In this document: positions 14,775 through 26,326 of the stretch, in pieces | Layout: each line of letters starts with the position of its first letter | Numbering within the stretch: position 1 is the stretch's first letter | From: Parapedobacter tibetensis | Lineage (GTDB): Bacteria > Bacteroidota > Bacteroidia > Sphingobacteriales > Sphingobacteriaceae | Direction of reading: 5' to 3' | Length of the DNA stretch: 44,488 bases | Assembly (NCBI RefSeq): GCF_024704835.1 | Contig: NZ_JAMXBE010000023.1 | Span: 1-44,488 of the forward strand | The notes under the pieces: generated by a model | Told to the model about the DNA's origin: nothing | What the model saw: only the letters and a program-made list of their open reading frames with translations | The model's database searches: none | Made by a program: the position numbers and the translations under genes

Positions 14775-16046
14775 ATGAATACCCTGCTAATCAAGTCTGC
14801 CAACGTGGCCTTTCCAGATAGCCCTTACTACAACAAGGAGGTGGATATCTTAGTGGAGAAAGGAAAAATTGTCAATATCGCTCCCCGAATCAATATCGAT
14901 AGCAACAAGGTAAGCGTTTTTGATGCTAAGGGCCAATACATCGCTCCGGGTTTCTTTGACCTGAACGTCAATTTTGGTGAACCGGGTCTGGAAACGAAGG
15001 AAGATATCCTATCAGGATGCGCAGCGGCTGTAGCTGGTGGATTTACCGGTGTAGCCGTACACCCCAATACGCATCCTCCCGTGCACAGCCGTTCGGAAGT
15101 GGCCTTGATTGTGAACCGTGCAAAGGATTTGCCTGTTGACGTATATCCCATAGGCGCCGTGAGCAAAAGACGGGCAGGGGAGGAGTTGGCCGAACTGTAC
15201 GATATGAAGCTTGCGGGTGCCATCGCCTTTGGAGATGGCAACAAAAGTATACTGCAAGCGGGTTTGATGAGCCGGGCTTTGTTATACAGCAAAGGGATTG
15301 GCGGTTTGGTGCTGTCATACCCCGAGGATACGTCTGTAGTCGGTGGTGCCAAAATGAATGAAGGAGTGATGAGTACATACCTCGGGATGAAGGGCAACCC
15401 GAACCTAGCGGAAGCACTTATGGTCGCCCGCGATTTATACCTTGCCGAATATAATGATGCGCCCATACATTTTACGACTATCAGTACCTCCGAATCTGTA
15501 ACGCTCATCCGGAAGGCTAAGGCAACAGGCATTAAAGTAACCTGTGATGTAGCTGCCCACCATTTGGTGCTAACGGATGATCTAATCGCCGGTTTTGATA
15601 GTAATTATAAAATGAGCCCACCTTTGCGTACCAAAATTGATGTGAAAGCATTGCTCAAAGGACTTAAAGATGGCACCATAGATGCCATCGTCTCACAACA
15701 TACTCCACATGAAATCGAATTTAAGAATGTGGAATACCAAATTGCGGCAGATGGAATCATCGGCTTACAAACTGTGCTGCCGCTTGCACTGAAAGCGGGA
15801 TTGACAGTAAACCAAATTGTGGAGAAATTGGCAATCGGCCCTCGGAATGTATTGGGGCTTCCTATTCCTGAATTACGGGAAAAAACATTAGCAAACTTCA
15901 TTTTATTCGATACTGAAGCGAAATGGTATTTTGACCGACAGACAAACCGGTCAAAATCGAGCAATAGTCCTTTGATGGGCACTGAATTGAAGGGGAAAGT
16001 AACAATTGTGGCAAATAAACGTCAAATTATAAACACACAAATCTAA
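14775..16046 (+). CDS. dihydroorotase-like protein lacking metal-site residues
   Basis: 423 residues, full length for class I dihydroorotase (pyrimidine synthesis), with a clear family fold. Most residues needed for catalysis are replaced. The D-x-H-x-H metal motif is D-L-N-V-N (Asn64, Asn66). The H-A-E-D block is Y-P-E-D. The second His of H-I-C-H-I-S-T is Thr235. The catalytic Asp of T-D-H-A-P-H is Gln308. It should not bind the zinc pair. Inactive homologues of this kind (PyrC' type) can act as structural partners of aspartate carbamoyltransferase. It heads an operon with an acidic unknown protein (1-base overlap), a DUF4199 protein and a GT2 enzyme. Confidence 0.9.
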   Translation: MNTLLIKSANVAFPDSPYYNKEVDILVEKGKIVNIAPRINIDSNKVSVFDAKGQYIAPGFFDLNVNFGEPGLETKEDILSGCAAAVAGGFTGVAVHPNTHPPVHSRSEVALIVNRAKDLPVDVYPIGAVSKRRAGEELAELYDMKLAGAIAFGDGNKSILQAGLMSRALLYSKGIGGLVLSYPEDTSVVGGAKMNEGVMSTYLGMKGNPNLAEALMVARDLYLAEYNDAPIHFTTISTSESVTLIRKAKATGIKVTCDVAAHHLVLTDDLIAGFDSNYKMSPPLRTKIDVKALLKGLKDGTIDAIVSQHTPHEIEFKNVEYQIAADGIIGLQTVLPLALKAGLTVNQIVEKLAIGPRNVLGLPIPELREKTLANFILFDTEAKWYFDRQTNRSKSSNSPLMGTELKGKVTIVANKRQIINTQI

Positions 16047-16714
16047 TGGAAGAGCATATACAGAAAGCCCTTGGAGCTTGCCTGCATACGTATGGTGAGA
16101 TGGCGGAGTTTGGTGCAAATGAGCTTTTGGGTAAGCTTATTGAGGTATTTGAGTTAGAAGCCCCATATCTAGAAAAAGTGTCAGGCTTGGATGCGGCCTT
16201 TGACGACCATCCGCGATTCGAGGAGTTGAGGGAAATTGTCTTCGATTTGCTGTTGATGAATTTCTTCGCTGCCGATGTGGAAAAATTGGAGGCGGATTAC
16301 CTCGAATCTGAGGAATGGGAAGCGATAGAGGAGCAGACCATAGAACGAGGAACAGAGCTATTAAACCTCTTGCTTTACCTGCGTGAATGCGCAGACGAAG
16401 ATATTGAGCCACAGCTTGTGGATTATCTCAAGGAATTTTTGCTTGTAGATGAGGATGAATTCCAAGATGAATACCGGATATATGAACCGGTAATTGCCAA
16501 CCAAATACTCACCGATACCTCATACGATGAGATTGCAAAAGTTGCTTCAAAAATCCCCGAAAACCAAGAGTTGGCTGAATTCTTCTACCCGTTGATGGGT
16601 TTTTTCTACGAACAGAACCCATCTGAGCAGGATTTGGAGGATTACGCCCGTTCAAGTGCCAATCCGGCTTTTGAAACTGCGGTGTATAAATTATTGACAG
16701 CATATAATCGTTAA
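16046..16714 (+). CDS. acidic protein of unknown function
   Basis: 222 residues, strongly acidic (many Glu/Asp, few Lys), predicted mostly helical and soluble. No signal peptide, membrane segment or known motif. Its ATG overlaps the stop of the dihydroorotase-like gene by one base (TAATG), implying coupled translation and a shared role. I do not recognise the family. Confidence 0.85.
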   Translation: MEEHIQKALGACLHTYGEMAEFGANELLGKLIEVFELEAPYLEKVSGLDAAFDDHPRFEELREIVFDLLLMNFFAADVEKLEADYLESEEWEAIEEQTIERGTELLNLLLYLRECADEDIEPQLVDYLKEFLLVDEDEFQDEYRIYEPVIANQILTDTSYDEIAKVASKIPENQELAEFFYPLMGFFYEQNPSEQDLEDYARSSANPAFETAVYKLLTAYNR

Positions 16715-16731
16715 TCTAAAAACAAATAACC

Positions 16732-17313
16732 ATGACAACAAATCTAAACACTGAAGAAAAACCAAATGCTAAGAAAATCGCAATCAATAATGCGCTCATT
16801 TGGGCAGTAATTAATATCATCATTTTTTTATTGATCTATTACGCTTCGCCTTCCCTGATGGGTAATTTTGCTTATGCATTTATTCAATTGGCTATCGCAA
16901 TCGGCCTTGCCATATACTTCACGCTTGATCTGCGGAAAAAAATAGGCGGATATTGGTCGTTCAGGGAAGCCTTGGGTAACATATTCCTGATGTTTATCGT
17001 GCAGGTGATTGTTGTAACACTGGTTACCACTGCTTTTGGCAAATGGATTGAACCTGGATATGCGGATACAATGAGAGAAATTTCACTCAATGCCACGACA
17101 AAGATGGCCGAGACATTCAGCTCTGATCAAGAGCAGATTGACAAGATCATTGAAGAAGCGGAGAAAAGCATTGAAAAGCAGGTCAATCCCAGTTTCATGG
17201 ATTTGGTGAAGAGCTTGGCCATAGCAGCCATCTTCTATTTTATCGGTGCTTTGATCTTTGCTGCGATTTTTAAACGTACCGCGCCGGTATTTGCTCCAGT
17301 TGATGAAGAATAG
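16732..17313 (+). CDS. DUF4199 membrane protein
   Basis: 193 residues with four predicted membrane segments: about 21-40, 45-63, 80-103 and 163-184. A long charged loop with a likely coiled coil (S-S-D-Q-E-Q-I-D-K-I-I-E-E-A-E-K-S) separates the third and fourth. The layout and the K-I-G-G-Y-W-S-F-R-E-A segment are typical of DUF4199 proteins, which are almost confined to Bacteroidota and often precede a DPM-type glycosyltransferase, as here. Function unknown; a role with the glycosyltransferase at the inner membrane is plausible. Confidence 0.88.
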   Translation: MTTNLNTEEKPNAKKIAINNALIWAVINIIIFLLIYYASPSLMGNFAYAFIQLAIAIGLAIYFTLDLRKKIGGYWSFREALGNIFLMFIVQVIVVTLVTTAFGKWIEPGYADTMREISLNATTKMAETFSSDQEQIDKIIEEAEKSIEKQVNPSFMDLVKSLAIAAIFYFIGALIFAAIFKRTAPVFAPVDEE

Positions 17314-17356
17314 CCGGTATATATATCAAGCAATTTAGCTAAGTTTGCGTCATTGC

Positions 17357-18322
17357 ATGACTATGCTTGATATGGATATTTCTGTCGTCATTCCTTTATA
17401 TAATGAAGCTGAGTCCCTGCAGGAGCTTATCGCATGGATTAAGCGTGTAATGGATGACCATCGGTTCAGCTATGAAATTATCTTGATAGACGATGGCAGT
17501 ACCGATGAATCATGGATGATCATCGAGGGATTGAAGGCCATGAATCCGAGAATCACGGCCGTGAAGTTCAGGCGCAACTATGGGAAATCAGCCGCACTCA
17601 ATGTAGGGTTTGCGGCTACACAGGGCGATGTAGTGGTTACCATGGATGCTGATTTGCAAGATAGCCCCGATGAGATACCTGAATTGTACCGGAAAATTAT
17701 CCACGAGGATTTCGATTTGATATCAGGATGGAAGCAGCAGCGCCATGATCCAATTAGCAAGACCATTCCCACCAAATTGTTCAACGCTGTGACCCGAGGA
17801 GTATCAGGTATTAACAACCTCCACGATTTCAATTGTGGATTAAAGGCTTACAAGAAGGACGTGGTAAAGAGTATTGAGGTTTATGGCGAAATGCACCGCT
17901 ACATCCCAGTAATAGCCAAATGGGCTGGGTTCAGACGCATAGACGAGCAAGTGGTGCAGCATTACCCGCGCAAATATGGTAAGACGAAGTTTGGGGCAGG
18001 GAGATTCATCAAAGGATTTTTGGATCTGTTATCCATATTCTTTGTTGGCAAATTTGCCAAACGTCCCATGCATTTTTTTGGTACTATGGGCGTACTGAGT
18101 TTTTTGGCAGGTTTTGTCATCGCCGTATGGCTCATTGCGGAGAAATTAATCAGCATTGCCAACCAAAGTCCATACCGCAATGTGACCGATCAACCCTTGT
18201 TTTTCTTTGCACTGGTTGCCATTATCATAGGTACACAATTGTTTTTGACTGGGTTTATTGCCGAGCTGGTTTCCCGTAATAGCGTAGATCGCAATAATTA
18301 TCAAATTGAAAAAGTCATTTGA
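17357..18322 (+). CDS. GT2 glycosyltransferase, DPM1/GtrB-like
   Basis: About 321 residues from the ATG at 17357; ATGs at 17363 and 17372 are also possible. A GT2 catalytic domain fills residues 1-230: S-V-V-I-P-L-Y-N-E, I-D-D-G-S-T-D, and the metal-binding D-A-D-L-Q-D. Two membrane helices follow (F-F-G-T-M-G-V-L-S-F and F-F-A-L-V-A-I-I-I-G). This is the polyprenyl-phosphate sugar transferase type, which loads a sugar onto undecaprenyl phosphate at the inner face of the membrane. An exact -7 box TAAGTTTG (17340-17347) lies ten bases before the start, so it may have its own promoter besides the operon transcript. Confidence 0.93.
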   Translation: MTMLDMDISVVIPLYNEAESLQELIAWIKRVMDDHRFSYEIILIDDGSTDESWMIIEGLKAMNPRITAVKFRRNYGKSAALNVGFAATQGDVVVTMDADLQDSPDEIPELYRKIIHEDFDLISGWKQQRHDPISKTIPTKLFNAVTRGVSGINNLHDFNCGLKAYKKDVVKSIEVYGEMHRYIPVIAKWAGFRRIDEQVVQHYPRKYGKTKFGAGRFIKGFLDLLSIFFVGKFAKRPMHFFGTMGVLSFLAGFVIAVWLIAEKLISIANQSPYRNVTDQPLFFFALVAIIIGTQLFLTGFIAELVSRNSVDRNNYQIEKVI

Positions 18323-18380
18323 ATTCGGTAGACCAAAGCTTGGAAGACTGAAGGTGAAGGGCCCAAGCAGCAGTTAAGGC

Positions 18381-19694
18381 TTATAGCTGTGATTTTCCTT
18401 CTTCCAAAAGAGTTACGAGCACCTTATCGATGCGGTTTCCATCCATATCCATCACTTCAAACTCGTGGTTTTTCCACTGCATGCGTTCACCCACCGTGGG
18501 CATGTGGCCAAGTTTGAGTAAAACCAATCCTGCAATGGTATTGATGCTACCCAATCCATTATTTTCTTCTCCTTCCGAGATTTCTATATGTAGGGCAGTA
18601 AACAGGTCGTCGAGTTGGTATTGGCCATCGATGAGGAGGCTGCCGTCTTCCCGTGTCACGATTTCGGGCTTTTCGGCTGTGTCGCTCTCTGAGATGTTGC
18701 CAACTAAGCTGCTCAGTATATCATTGAGTGTGACGATACCCTGCAATGAGCCATACTCGTCAAGCACAATGGCCTGGTGTATTCTGGATACTCTGAATTT
18801 GTTGAGTATGCTGTATGCCGAACTGTTTTCGTGTACGTAATTGAGGGGTTGGGTCAGTTGGTTGAGGCGGATGGGTTGGGCGATGAGGTATTGCTTGAGC
18901 AATGATTTGATATGTACTACCCCGATGATGTTGTCCAATCCACCCTGGCATACCGGATATACCGAGTGCCCACTTTCCAATATGGTCTCTCTATGGAGCT
19001 CATAGGGATCATCTATATCCAGCCATACAATATTGCTGCGGTGCGTCATGAGGTTAATCGCCTTTTTGTCGCCTAAGCTGAATACTCGATCCACGATTTC
19101 ATGCTCGATATGTTCGATTGCGCCAATATCTGCTCCTTCATCAACCAAGGCCTTTATTTCTTCCTCGGTAACGGCATTTTGAGAAGTTTTGATATTCAAT
19201 AGCTTGACAATTGCCTCGGTGGTAATGCTCAGCAGCCAGACGAATGGGGCCACTGCCAAACTCAAAATTTTCATGGGAACGGCCACTGCCATGGCATATT
19301 TTTCGGGAATAGCCATGCCGATACGCTTAGGTACCAATTCGCCCAATACGAGCGTAAGGAATGTGATCGTAATGACCACGATAAGCACAGATAACTGCCC
19401 GCTGTATGCAGCTAGCCATGCTATTTCGGATAGGTATACATCGAGGCGTAGGGCTATCGTAGCTCCTCCAAAAAGACCAGTCAAAATGCCTATGAGCGTG
19501 ATGCCAATCTGTATGGTGGATAAGAATTGGTTAGGTGATTCCTTCAGTTTAACCACTTGTTTGGCTGATGTCTTTTTCTTATCAACCAACACTTGTAAGC
19601 GAGTTTTCCGACTTGATAAAATGGCGATTTCAGATGCCGATAAAATGCCATTCAACAGGATCAACGCCAAGATAACCAGCGATTCTGTAAGCAT
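18381..19694 (-). CDS. CorC/HlyC-family membrane protein with CBS domains
   Basis: 437 residues from the ATG at 19694. Order of domains: a DUF21 membrane domain with four segments (residues 1-180), a CBS pair (about 200-325), and a C-terminal CorC_HlyC domain (about 340-430). Such proteins are linked to magnesium or other cation export and are often mislabelled haemolysins. The membrane motif G-E-L-V-P-K is present. The start lies about five bases after a promoter-like TTTG-N18-TATCTTAG (19699-19728, minus), which predicts a leaderless mRNA. Confidence 0.92.
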   Translation of the reverse strand: MLTESLVILALILLNGILSASEIAILSSRKTRLQVLVDKKKTSAKQVVKLKESPNQFLSTIQIGITLIGILTGLFGGATIALRLDVYLSEIAWLAAYSGQLSVLIVVITITFLTLVLGELVPKRIGMAIPEKYAMAVAVPMKILSLAVAPFVWLLSITTEAIVKLLNIKTSQNAVTEEEIKALVDEGADIGAIEHIEHEIVDRVFSLGDKKAINLMTHRSNIVWLDIDDPYELHRETILESGHSVYPVCQGGLDNIIGVVHIKSLLKQYLIAQPIRLNQLTQPLNYVHENSSAYSILNKFRVSRIHQAIVLDEYGSLQGIVTLNDILSSLVGNISESDTAEKPEIVTREDGSLLIDGQYQLDDLFTALHIEISEGEENNGLGSINTIAGLVLLKLGHMPTVGERMQWKNHEFEVMDMDGNRIDKVLVTLLEEGKSQL

Positions 19695-19725
19695 GAAGCT
19701 AAGATAAACAATAATTTGAATAAAC

Positions 19726-19748
19726 AAAAAGAGGTGTCAAAAGACCTC
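19726..19748 (-). terminator. lon terminator
   Basis: Minus-strand GAGGT/ACCTC hairpin (19731-19748) followed by TTTTT, between the end of lon and the CorC-like gene. Confidence 0.7.
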
Positions 19749-19814
19749 AACCATTGCATAGCTTACTCATGCGATGGCTGAAGTTCCTTGATGTCGTTGA
19801 ATTGAATGTCTTTA

Positions 19815-22274
<2,460 letters not shown>

Positions 22275-22562
22275 GAATGTTTTTTGTCTTATGATGTTAC
22301 GGCGCCACATTGGCAGCCTACCTTCTTGTTCTATATAATTATATATCTATTTAAGTATGTGCAAGGCCTATGCCAATGGTGAATTTTTTCGATATTTCAT
22401 CATTAAACTGTACCAAAAGGCATACATACTGAAAAAAAGTCAGCCACCGAAACAACAGAATGGAATGGTTGCATGGTGGATAAATATAAAAAAATAAAGG
22501 AAAAAACTAGCATGAAATAATAAAATGGTTGATTTGGAGTTTTAACATTAAATTTACCCAAT

Positions 22563-22616
22563 CCCTTTGCGCTTGAGGGGTATTTCCAGCCAAGCAGCAG
22601 GGGCTGGGGTTTTTTA
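22563..22616 (+). terminator. terminator with preceding hairpin, source unknown
   Basis: A small hairpin CCCT/AGGG (22563-22579) is followed by a strong one (CCAGCC/GGCTGG, 22586-22607) and GGTTTTTTT. The nearest gene on the left is on the other strand, so a short plus-strand RNA must be made here. I could not find a convincing -33/-7 promoter for it. Confidence 0.55.
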
Positions 22617-22654
22617 TGGTTCCACTTTTTCAGGTGGGACATCAGTGAGTAAAA

Positions 22655-22685
22655 TTGTATTTGACAGCAAATATAGCTAAGTTTG
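22655..22685 (+). promoter_or_regulatory. promoter of the TPR gene
   Basis: TTG (22655-22657), 20 bases, TAAGTTTG (22678-22685): an exact consensus match. The leader to the ATG at 22804 is about 110 bases. Confidence 0.7.
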
Positions 22686-22803
22686 TAGCACGGATATTGC
22701 AGTACTGCGCGAAAGCGAAAATGTTCCATGAATGTGTGGCATGTCATAGAAGGGCCATTATGGAGACGCAACGCATAAAGGATTTTAGTATAATTTAAAA
22801 GTA

Positions 22804-23478
22804 ATGAAACGAGACAAATTGAACATGTTTCTTAGGAAACTTAACCATGGTGTTGTAGGTGGAATGCTATGCTTTACGGTATTGCTTGCACAAGGGCAGA
22901 CAACGGAAACCGCCCCGAGCAATCCTAACGTCCGTTTAGGACAGAAAGCATTGCTGGATGGCGATTTCAAGAGCGCTGCCAATTACCTGCAGAAAGCCCT
23001 CCCAGCGGAAGCAGGCGATCCAGATGTGATGTATATGCTGGGGTATTCCCAATTCCAAATTGGAGAATATAAGAAGTCCTTGGCGTCTTTTGGCAAGGTA
23101 GTGGCATTACGTCCCGACCATGGATCTGCATACTATTACCTTGGCAAAGCCAAAAATATATTGGCTGTGCAGACCGAAACAAAAACCAGTTCCGGTAATA
23201 GAGAGAAGATGCTGAGTGCGGCTATAGCTGATTATTCCAAAGCCATCGAATTGAATGCCGAGGATGTAAAACTATATCAAAACAGGGCGATTGCCTATCG
23301 TGATTTGGGTATTTTGCGGGGGACATCAGGGACATCCAACTATGATAAGGCCATTGCCACGGAAGCTTATAACAACTGCATTGCTGATTTGGAACAAGTT
23401 TTGGCATTGACACCGGGTAAAAAAGATATCCAGACGGAGATTAAAAAGGCCAAGGTATACCGAGATAATTTAAAGTAA
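22804..23478 (+). CDS. exported TPR-repeat protein
   Basis: 224 residues. A signal peptide covers about residues 1-38 (hydrophobic G-V-V-G-G-M-L-C-F-T-V-L-L-A-Q-G-Q), so the protein is probably periplasmic. At least three tetratricopeptide repeats follow (A-L-L-D-G-D-F-K-S-A-A-N-Y-L near 55, Q-I-G-E-Y-K-K-S-L-A near 90, and one near 140). It is a likely protein-binding scaffold with no known partner. An internal ATG at 22825 would give a more compact signal peptide. Confidence 0.85.
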   Translation: MKRDKLNMFLRKLNHGVVGGMLCFTVLLAQGQTTETAPSNPNVRLGQKALLDGDFKSAANYLQKALPAEAGDPDVMYMLGYSQFQIGEYKKSLASFGKVVALRPDHGSAYYYLGKAKNILAVQTETKTSSGNREKMLSAAIADYSKAIELNAEDVKLYQNRAIAYRDLGILRGTSGTSNYDKAIATEAYNNCIADLEQVLALTPGKKDIQTEIKKAKVYRDNLK

Positions 23479-23499
23479 GCAGTTTTTTTTTGTAAAGCG

Positions 23500-23539
23500 A
23501 ATAAAGAAGCTTTGGCAATCCCGCCAAAGCTTCTTTATT
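23500..23539. terminator. bidirectional terminator
   Basis: A perfect 17-bp stem (23500-23516 with 23523-23539) and a six-base loop lie between the convergent TPR and lipoprotein genes. A and T runs at its base serve both strands. Confidence 0.8.
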
Positions 23540-24089
23540 GTTGGAAGGTACCGGCGACGAGGTAATTGCTTTCGCCAATTATACGTACATGTTGTTGCTT
23601 CGTGATACGGTATAGTGAGTCCGGATAGTAATCAAGTTGTTCATCGGTTTGATACAGCATGTTTTTTATGCGGTTGCTGACACCGATGTGTTTGATAGTA
23701 CCATCGTCACCCTTTTCCACCGTGATCTGTTCGGTGCGTAATTCGGGATCAAGACTCGTGTATACCAGAGACGTCATCGTGCTATCAATTTTATAGCTGC
23801 TTTGCCAAGCAGCCTTGTTAATGTCGGAATCAATGAACAAGGCCAATTCACTTTCCCAGTTATCAATTTGGATGTCGTGGCTTTCTGTTTCACCATTTTT
23901 GGATACCATTTTGGAGATACTGGGGGCTAACTGTTGCAATCGGGAAGCCTCCTGCTGAAAATAGTCCTCCAAGCTGAAGTAGGGTTTCACATGATTAGCC
24001 ACCTGAACATCGTCGGTGGTACAGGATATGGCTGATAGCATGATGGCGACTACAAAACAAGCGTTTGCTATGTCGGTTTTCTTGACCAT
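23535..24089 (-). CDS. lipoprotein of unknown function
   Basis: 184 residues. A lipoprotein signal ends at L-S-A-I-S-C (Cys23), so it is anchored in an envelope membrane. The rest has no motif I recognise; it is mostly polar with predicted beta strands towards the end. It begins 5 bases after the gpmI stop and is presumably cotranscribed with it. The stop codon lies inside the shared terminator arm. Confidence 0.82.
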   Translation of the reverse strand: MVKKTDIANACFVVAIMLSAISCTTDDVQVANHVKPYFSLEDYFQQEASRLQQLAPSISKMVSKNGETESHDIQIDNWESELALFIDSDINKAAWQSSYKIDSTMTSLVYTSLDPELRTEQITVEKGDDGTIKHIGVSNRIKNMLYQTDEQLDYYPDSLYRITKQQHVRIIGESNYLVAGTFQQ

Positions 24090-24094
24090 ATTTA

Positions 24095-25624
24095 TTAAAC
24101 CAGTATTTCTCCAGTCATTTCAATAGGAATGGGTAGACCCATTATTTTCAATATGGTTGGTGCAATATCTCCCAATTTGCCATTAGACACGGATGTGTAG
24201 TCATTGTCGATGAGGATGCAAGGTACAAGATTGGTCGTATGGGCGGTGTTGGCCGAGCCATCGTCATTGATCATGAATTCGGCGTTTCCATGGTCCGCGA
24301 TAATGATGAAACTGTATCCTGCATTGAGCCCACACTCCACGACTTGCTTTGCGCATCTATCTATGGTTTCTACCGCTTTCACTACAGCCTCAAATACCCC
24401 AGTATGCCCCACCATATCAGGATTAGCAAAATTGAGACAAATGAAATCAGGCTGTTTAGCTACGATATGGGTGCATATGGCATCTGCCACACCTTGTGCG
24501 CTCATCTCGGGTTGTAAGTCATATGTAGCCACTTTTGGTGAGGGAATGAGTATACGATTCTCACCATCGAATACTTGTTCGCGCCCTCCGGAAAAGAAAA
24601 AGGTTACATGTGGGTACTTTTCAGTTTCCGCAATCCGTGTTTGCGTTTTGCCGCCGTTTTCGAGCACCTCACCAAGTGTGTTTACTAGGTTATCTTTATG
24701 GAATACAACATTGACATCTTTAAATGTCTCGTCATAGGCGGTCATGGTAACATAATGCAAATCCAAGGGCTTCATTTGTTGCTCCGGAAATGCTTTTTGC
24801 GTAAGCGCTATGGTAATCTCGCGTCCTCGGTCAGTGCGGAAGTTGAAACATACTACTACGTCGCCATCCTTCACGGTGGCAATGGGCGTGCCGTGGGCAT
24901 CGGTCTTGACAATGGGTTTTATAAATTCATCGGTAACGCCCTCATCATATGACTTTTGGATGGCTTTGGCTATATCGTCTGTAGGAAAGCCTGTGCCGTG
25001 AACCAACAAATCATAAGCTTGTTTCACTCGTTCCCAGCGGTTGTCACGATCCATCGCATAATACCTGCCGATGGCTGATGCAATTTGTCCTGTACTTGTA
25101 GTGAGAAATTGTTCGATGTCTTGTACATATCCGAGGCCTGAATTGGGGTCGGTATCCCGGCCATCCAAAAAAGCATGGACAAATACTTGATCATTGTTCA
25201 AGCCAGCATTTTTTGCCGCATTGCATAAACCTTTTAGGTGTTTGGTATGGGCATGGACTCCGCCATCGGATAATAGGCCGATGAAATGCACATGCTTCTC
25301 ATTGGTCTTGGCATAACGAAATGCTTCCTGGAGGGTTTCGTTTGTGTCAAACTCTCCATCATTGACGGCTTTATGAATCCTGCCGAGTTCCTGATAAACA
25401 ACCCTCCCGGCACCTAAATTCATATGTCCAACCTCTGAATTACCCATTTGGCCCTCAGGAAGGCCTACGGCTTCCCCAGAAGCTTCCAGCTTGGAATTGG
25501 GATAACGGGATAGTAATTCGTCTAAAAAAGGTGTGTTTGCAGCCAGTACGGCATTCGAATGATCTGATTTGCCATAACCTAAGCCATCTAAGATTACGAG
25601 CGCTACTTTTTTCTTGTTATTCAC
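24095..25624 (-). CDS. gpmI: 2,3-bisphosphoglycerate-independent phosphoglycerate mutase
   Basis: 509 residues of the manganese-dependent alkaline-phosphatase-like mutase that interconverts 3- and 2-phosphoglycerate in glycolysis. Metal and catalytic landmarks are present: Asp13 in L-D-G-L-G, the phosphoserine Ser63 in G-N-S-E-V-G-H, and late motifs N-F-A-N-P-D-M-V-G-H-T-G and I-I-A-D-H-G-N-A-E. The start codon is GTG at 25624. An exact -7 box TATATTTG (complement of 25630-25637) ends six bases before it, so the mRNA is predicted to be leaderless. A lipoprotein gene follows. Confidence 0.97.
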   Translation of the reverse strand: MNNKKKVALVILDGLGYGKSDHSNAVLAANTPFLDELLSRYPNSKLEASGEAVGLPEGQMGNSEVGHMNLGAGRVVYQELGRIHKAVNDGEFDTNETLQEAFRYAKTNEKHVHFIGLLSDGGVHAHTKHLKGLCNAAKNAGLNNDQVFVHAFLDGRDTDPNSGLGYVQDIEQFLTTSTGQIASAIGRYYAMDRDNRWERVKQAYDLLVHGTGFPTDDIAKAIQKSYDEGVTDEFIKPIVKTDAHGTPIATVKDGDVVVCFNFRTDRGREITIALTQKAFPEQQMKPLDLHYVTMTAYDETFKDVNVVFHKDNLVNTLGEVLENGGKTQTRIAETEKYPHVTFFFSGGREQVFDGENRILIPSPKVATYDLQPEMSAQGVADAICTHIVAKQPDFICLNFANPDMVGHTGVFEAVVKAVETIDRCAKQVVECGLNAGYSFIIIADHGNAEFMINDDGSANTAHTTNLVPCILIDNDYTSVSNGKLGDIAPTILKIMGLPIPIEMTGEILV

Positions 25625-25629
25625 AAATG

Positions 25630-25637
25630 CAAATATA
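25630..25637 (-). promoter_or_regulatory. gpmI -7 box, predicts leaderless mRNA
   Basis: TATATTTG on the minus strand, exact consensus, six bases before the GTG start. The -33 region is weak (TTC). Confidence 0.6.
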
Positions 25638-25930
25638 CGCTTTTTTAAGAAAATCGAATGAATGGATACACCACAACATCAGGGAAACCACGTTTGCCCA
25701 GCTCCTAAAGATTCTTTGACAACCATACAAAAAATGTTTAAAAAGGGTTGCTGAAAATATGGCATGTTTTTCGCTATAGCTTAGATAGGTGAATAAGCAG
25801 TACCCAATTAAAATGCATTTTGTAGAAAAAAGTGTACAAAAATTTTTAGGGGAGGTACCTTATTATTAGTGGATACTAAACGGAATAGACAATTGAATAT
25901 ACAATTACTTTGAAAACGAAGGGATTTAGA

Positions 25931-26326
25931 ATGCTTAATAAGGCAGGGATGGCGGCAATGATGTGTTTTCTCATGATGACAAGCCTCGCTAATATCAATG
26001 ATGTGATTGACGATATTGCATCATGTATACGAACCGCTAATACAAAAGAACTTTCCAAATATTTTTCTTCTACAGTAAGTATGACACTGTTGAATGATGA
26101 AGGCATTTACTCACGCGTTCAAGCGGAAATAATCTTACGTGATTTTTTCAACAGGAATACGCCAACCAGTGTGAAATTGGCCCATAGATTGGATTCAAAC
26201 CCCAATTTTAGGTACGTGGTGCTTAATCTTGAAACATCCAAGGATACGTTTAGGGTTTCCTATAAACTCACCAATAACGACAATTCTTTCCAGGTTACAG
26301 AATTTCGTATAGAATCAATTTATTAG
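25931..26326 (+). CDS. DUF4783 secreted protein
   Basis: 131 residues from the ATG at 25931; a TTG at 25910 would add seven. A signal peptide ends near S-L-A (about residue 20). The mature part matches DUF4783, a small NTF2-like fold family of Bacteroidota: N-D-V-I-D-D-I-A, K-E-L-S-K-Y-F, and A-E-I-I-L-R-D-F-F. In this phylum the family usually precedes nadC, as here. Function unknown, probably periplasmic. Confidence 0.85.
   Translation: MLNKAGMAAMMCFLMMTSLANINDVIDDIASCIRTANTKELSKYFSSTVSMTLLNDEGIYSRVQAEIILRDFFNRNTPTSVKLAHRLDSNPNFRYVVLNLETSKDTFRVSYKLTNNDNSFQVTEFRIESIY

Larger units (their letters stand above)
22275..22803. other. intergenic region between lon and the TPR gene
   Basis: About 530 bases with no credible protein gene. 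It contains a plus-strand terminator at 22586-22616 whose transcript is unclear, and the TPR gene promoter at 22655-22685. The part at 22320-22550 is AT-rich with nothing definite. Confidence 0.6.

Noticed and set aside
14828-15532. 234-codon frame opposite the dihydroorotase-like gene
   Set aside because: Antisense shadow rich in Ser and Pro; the plus-strand frame is the family match.
22403-22771. 122-codon minus-strand frame in the lon-TPR gap
   Set aside because: It overlaps a terminator and a consensus promoter, and has no family resemblance.
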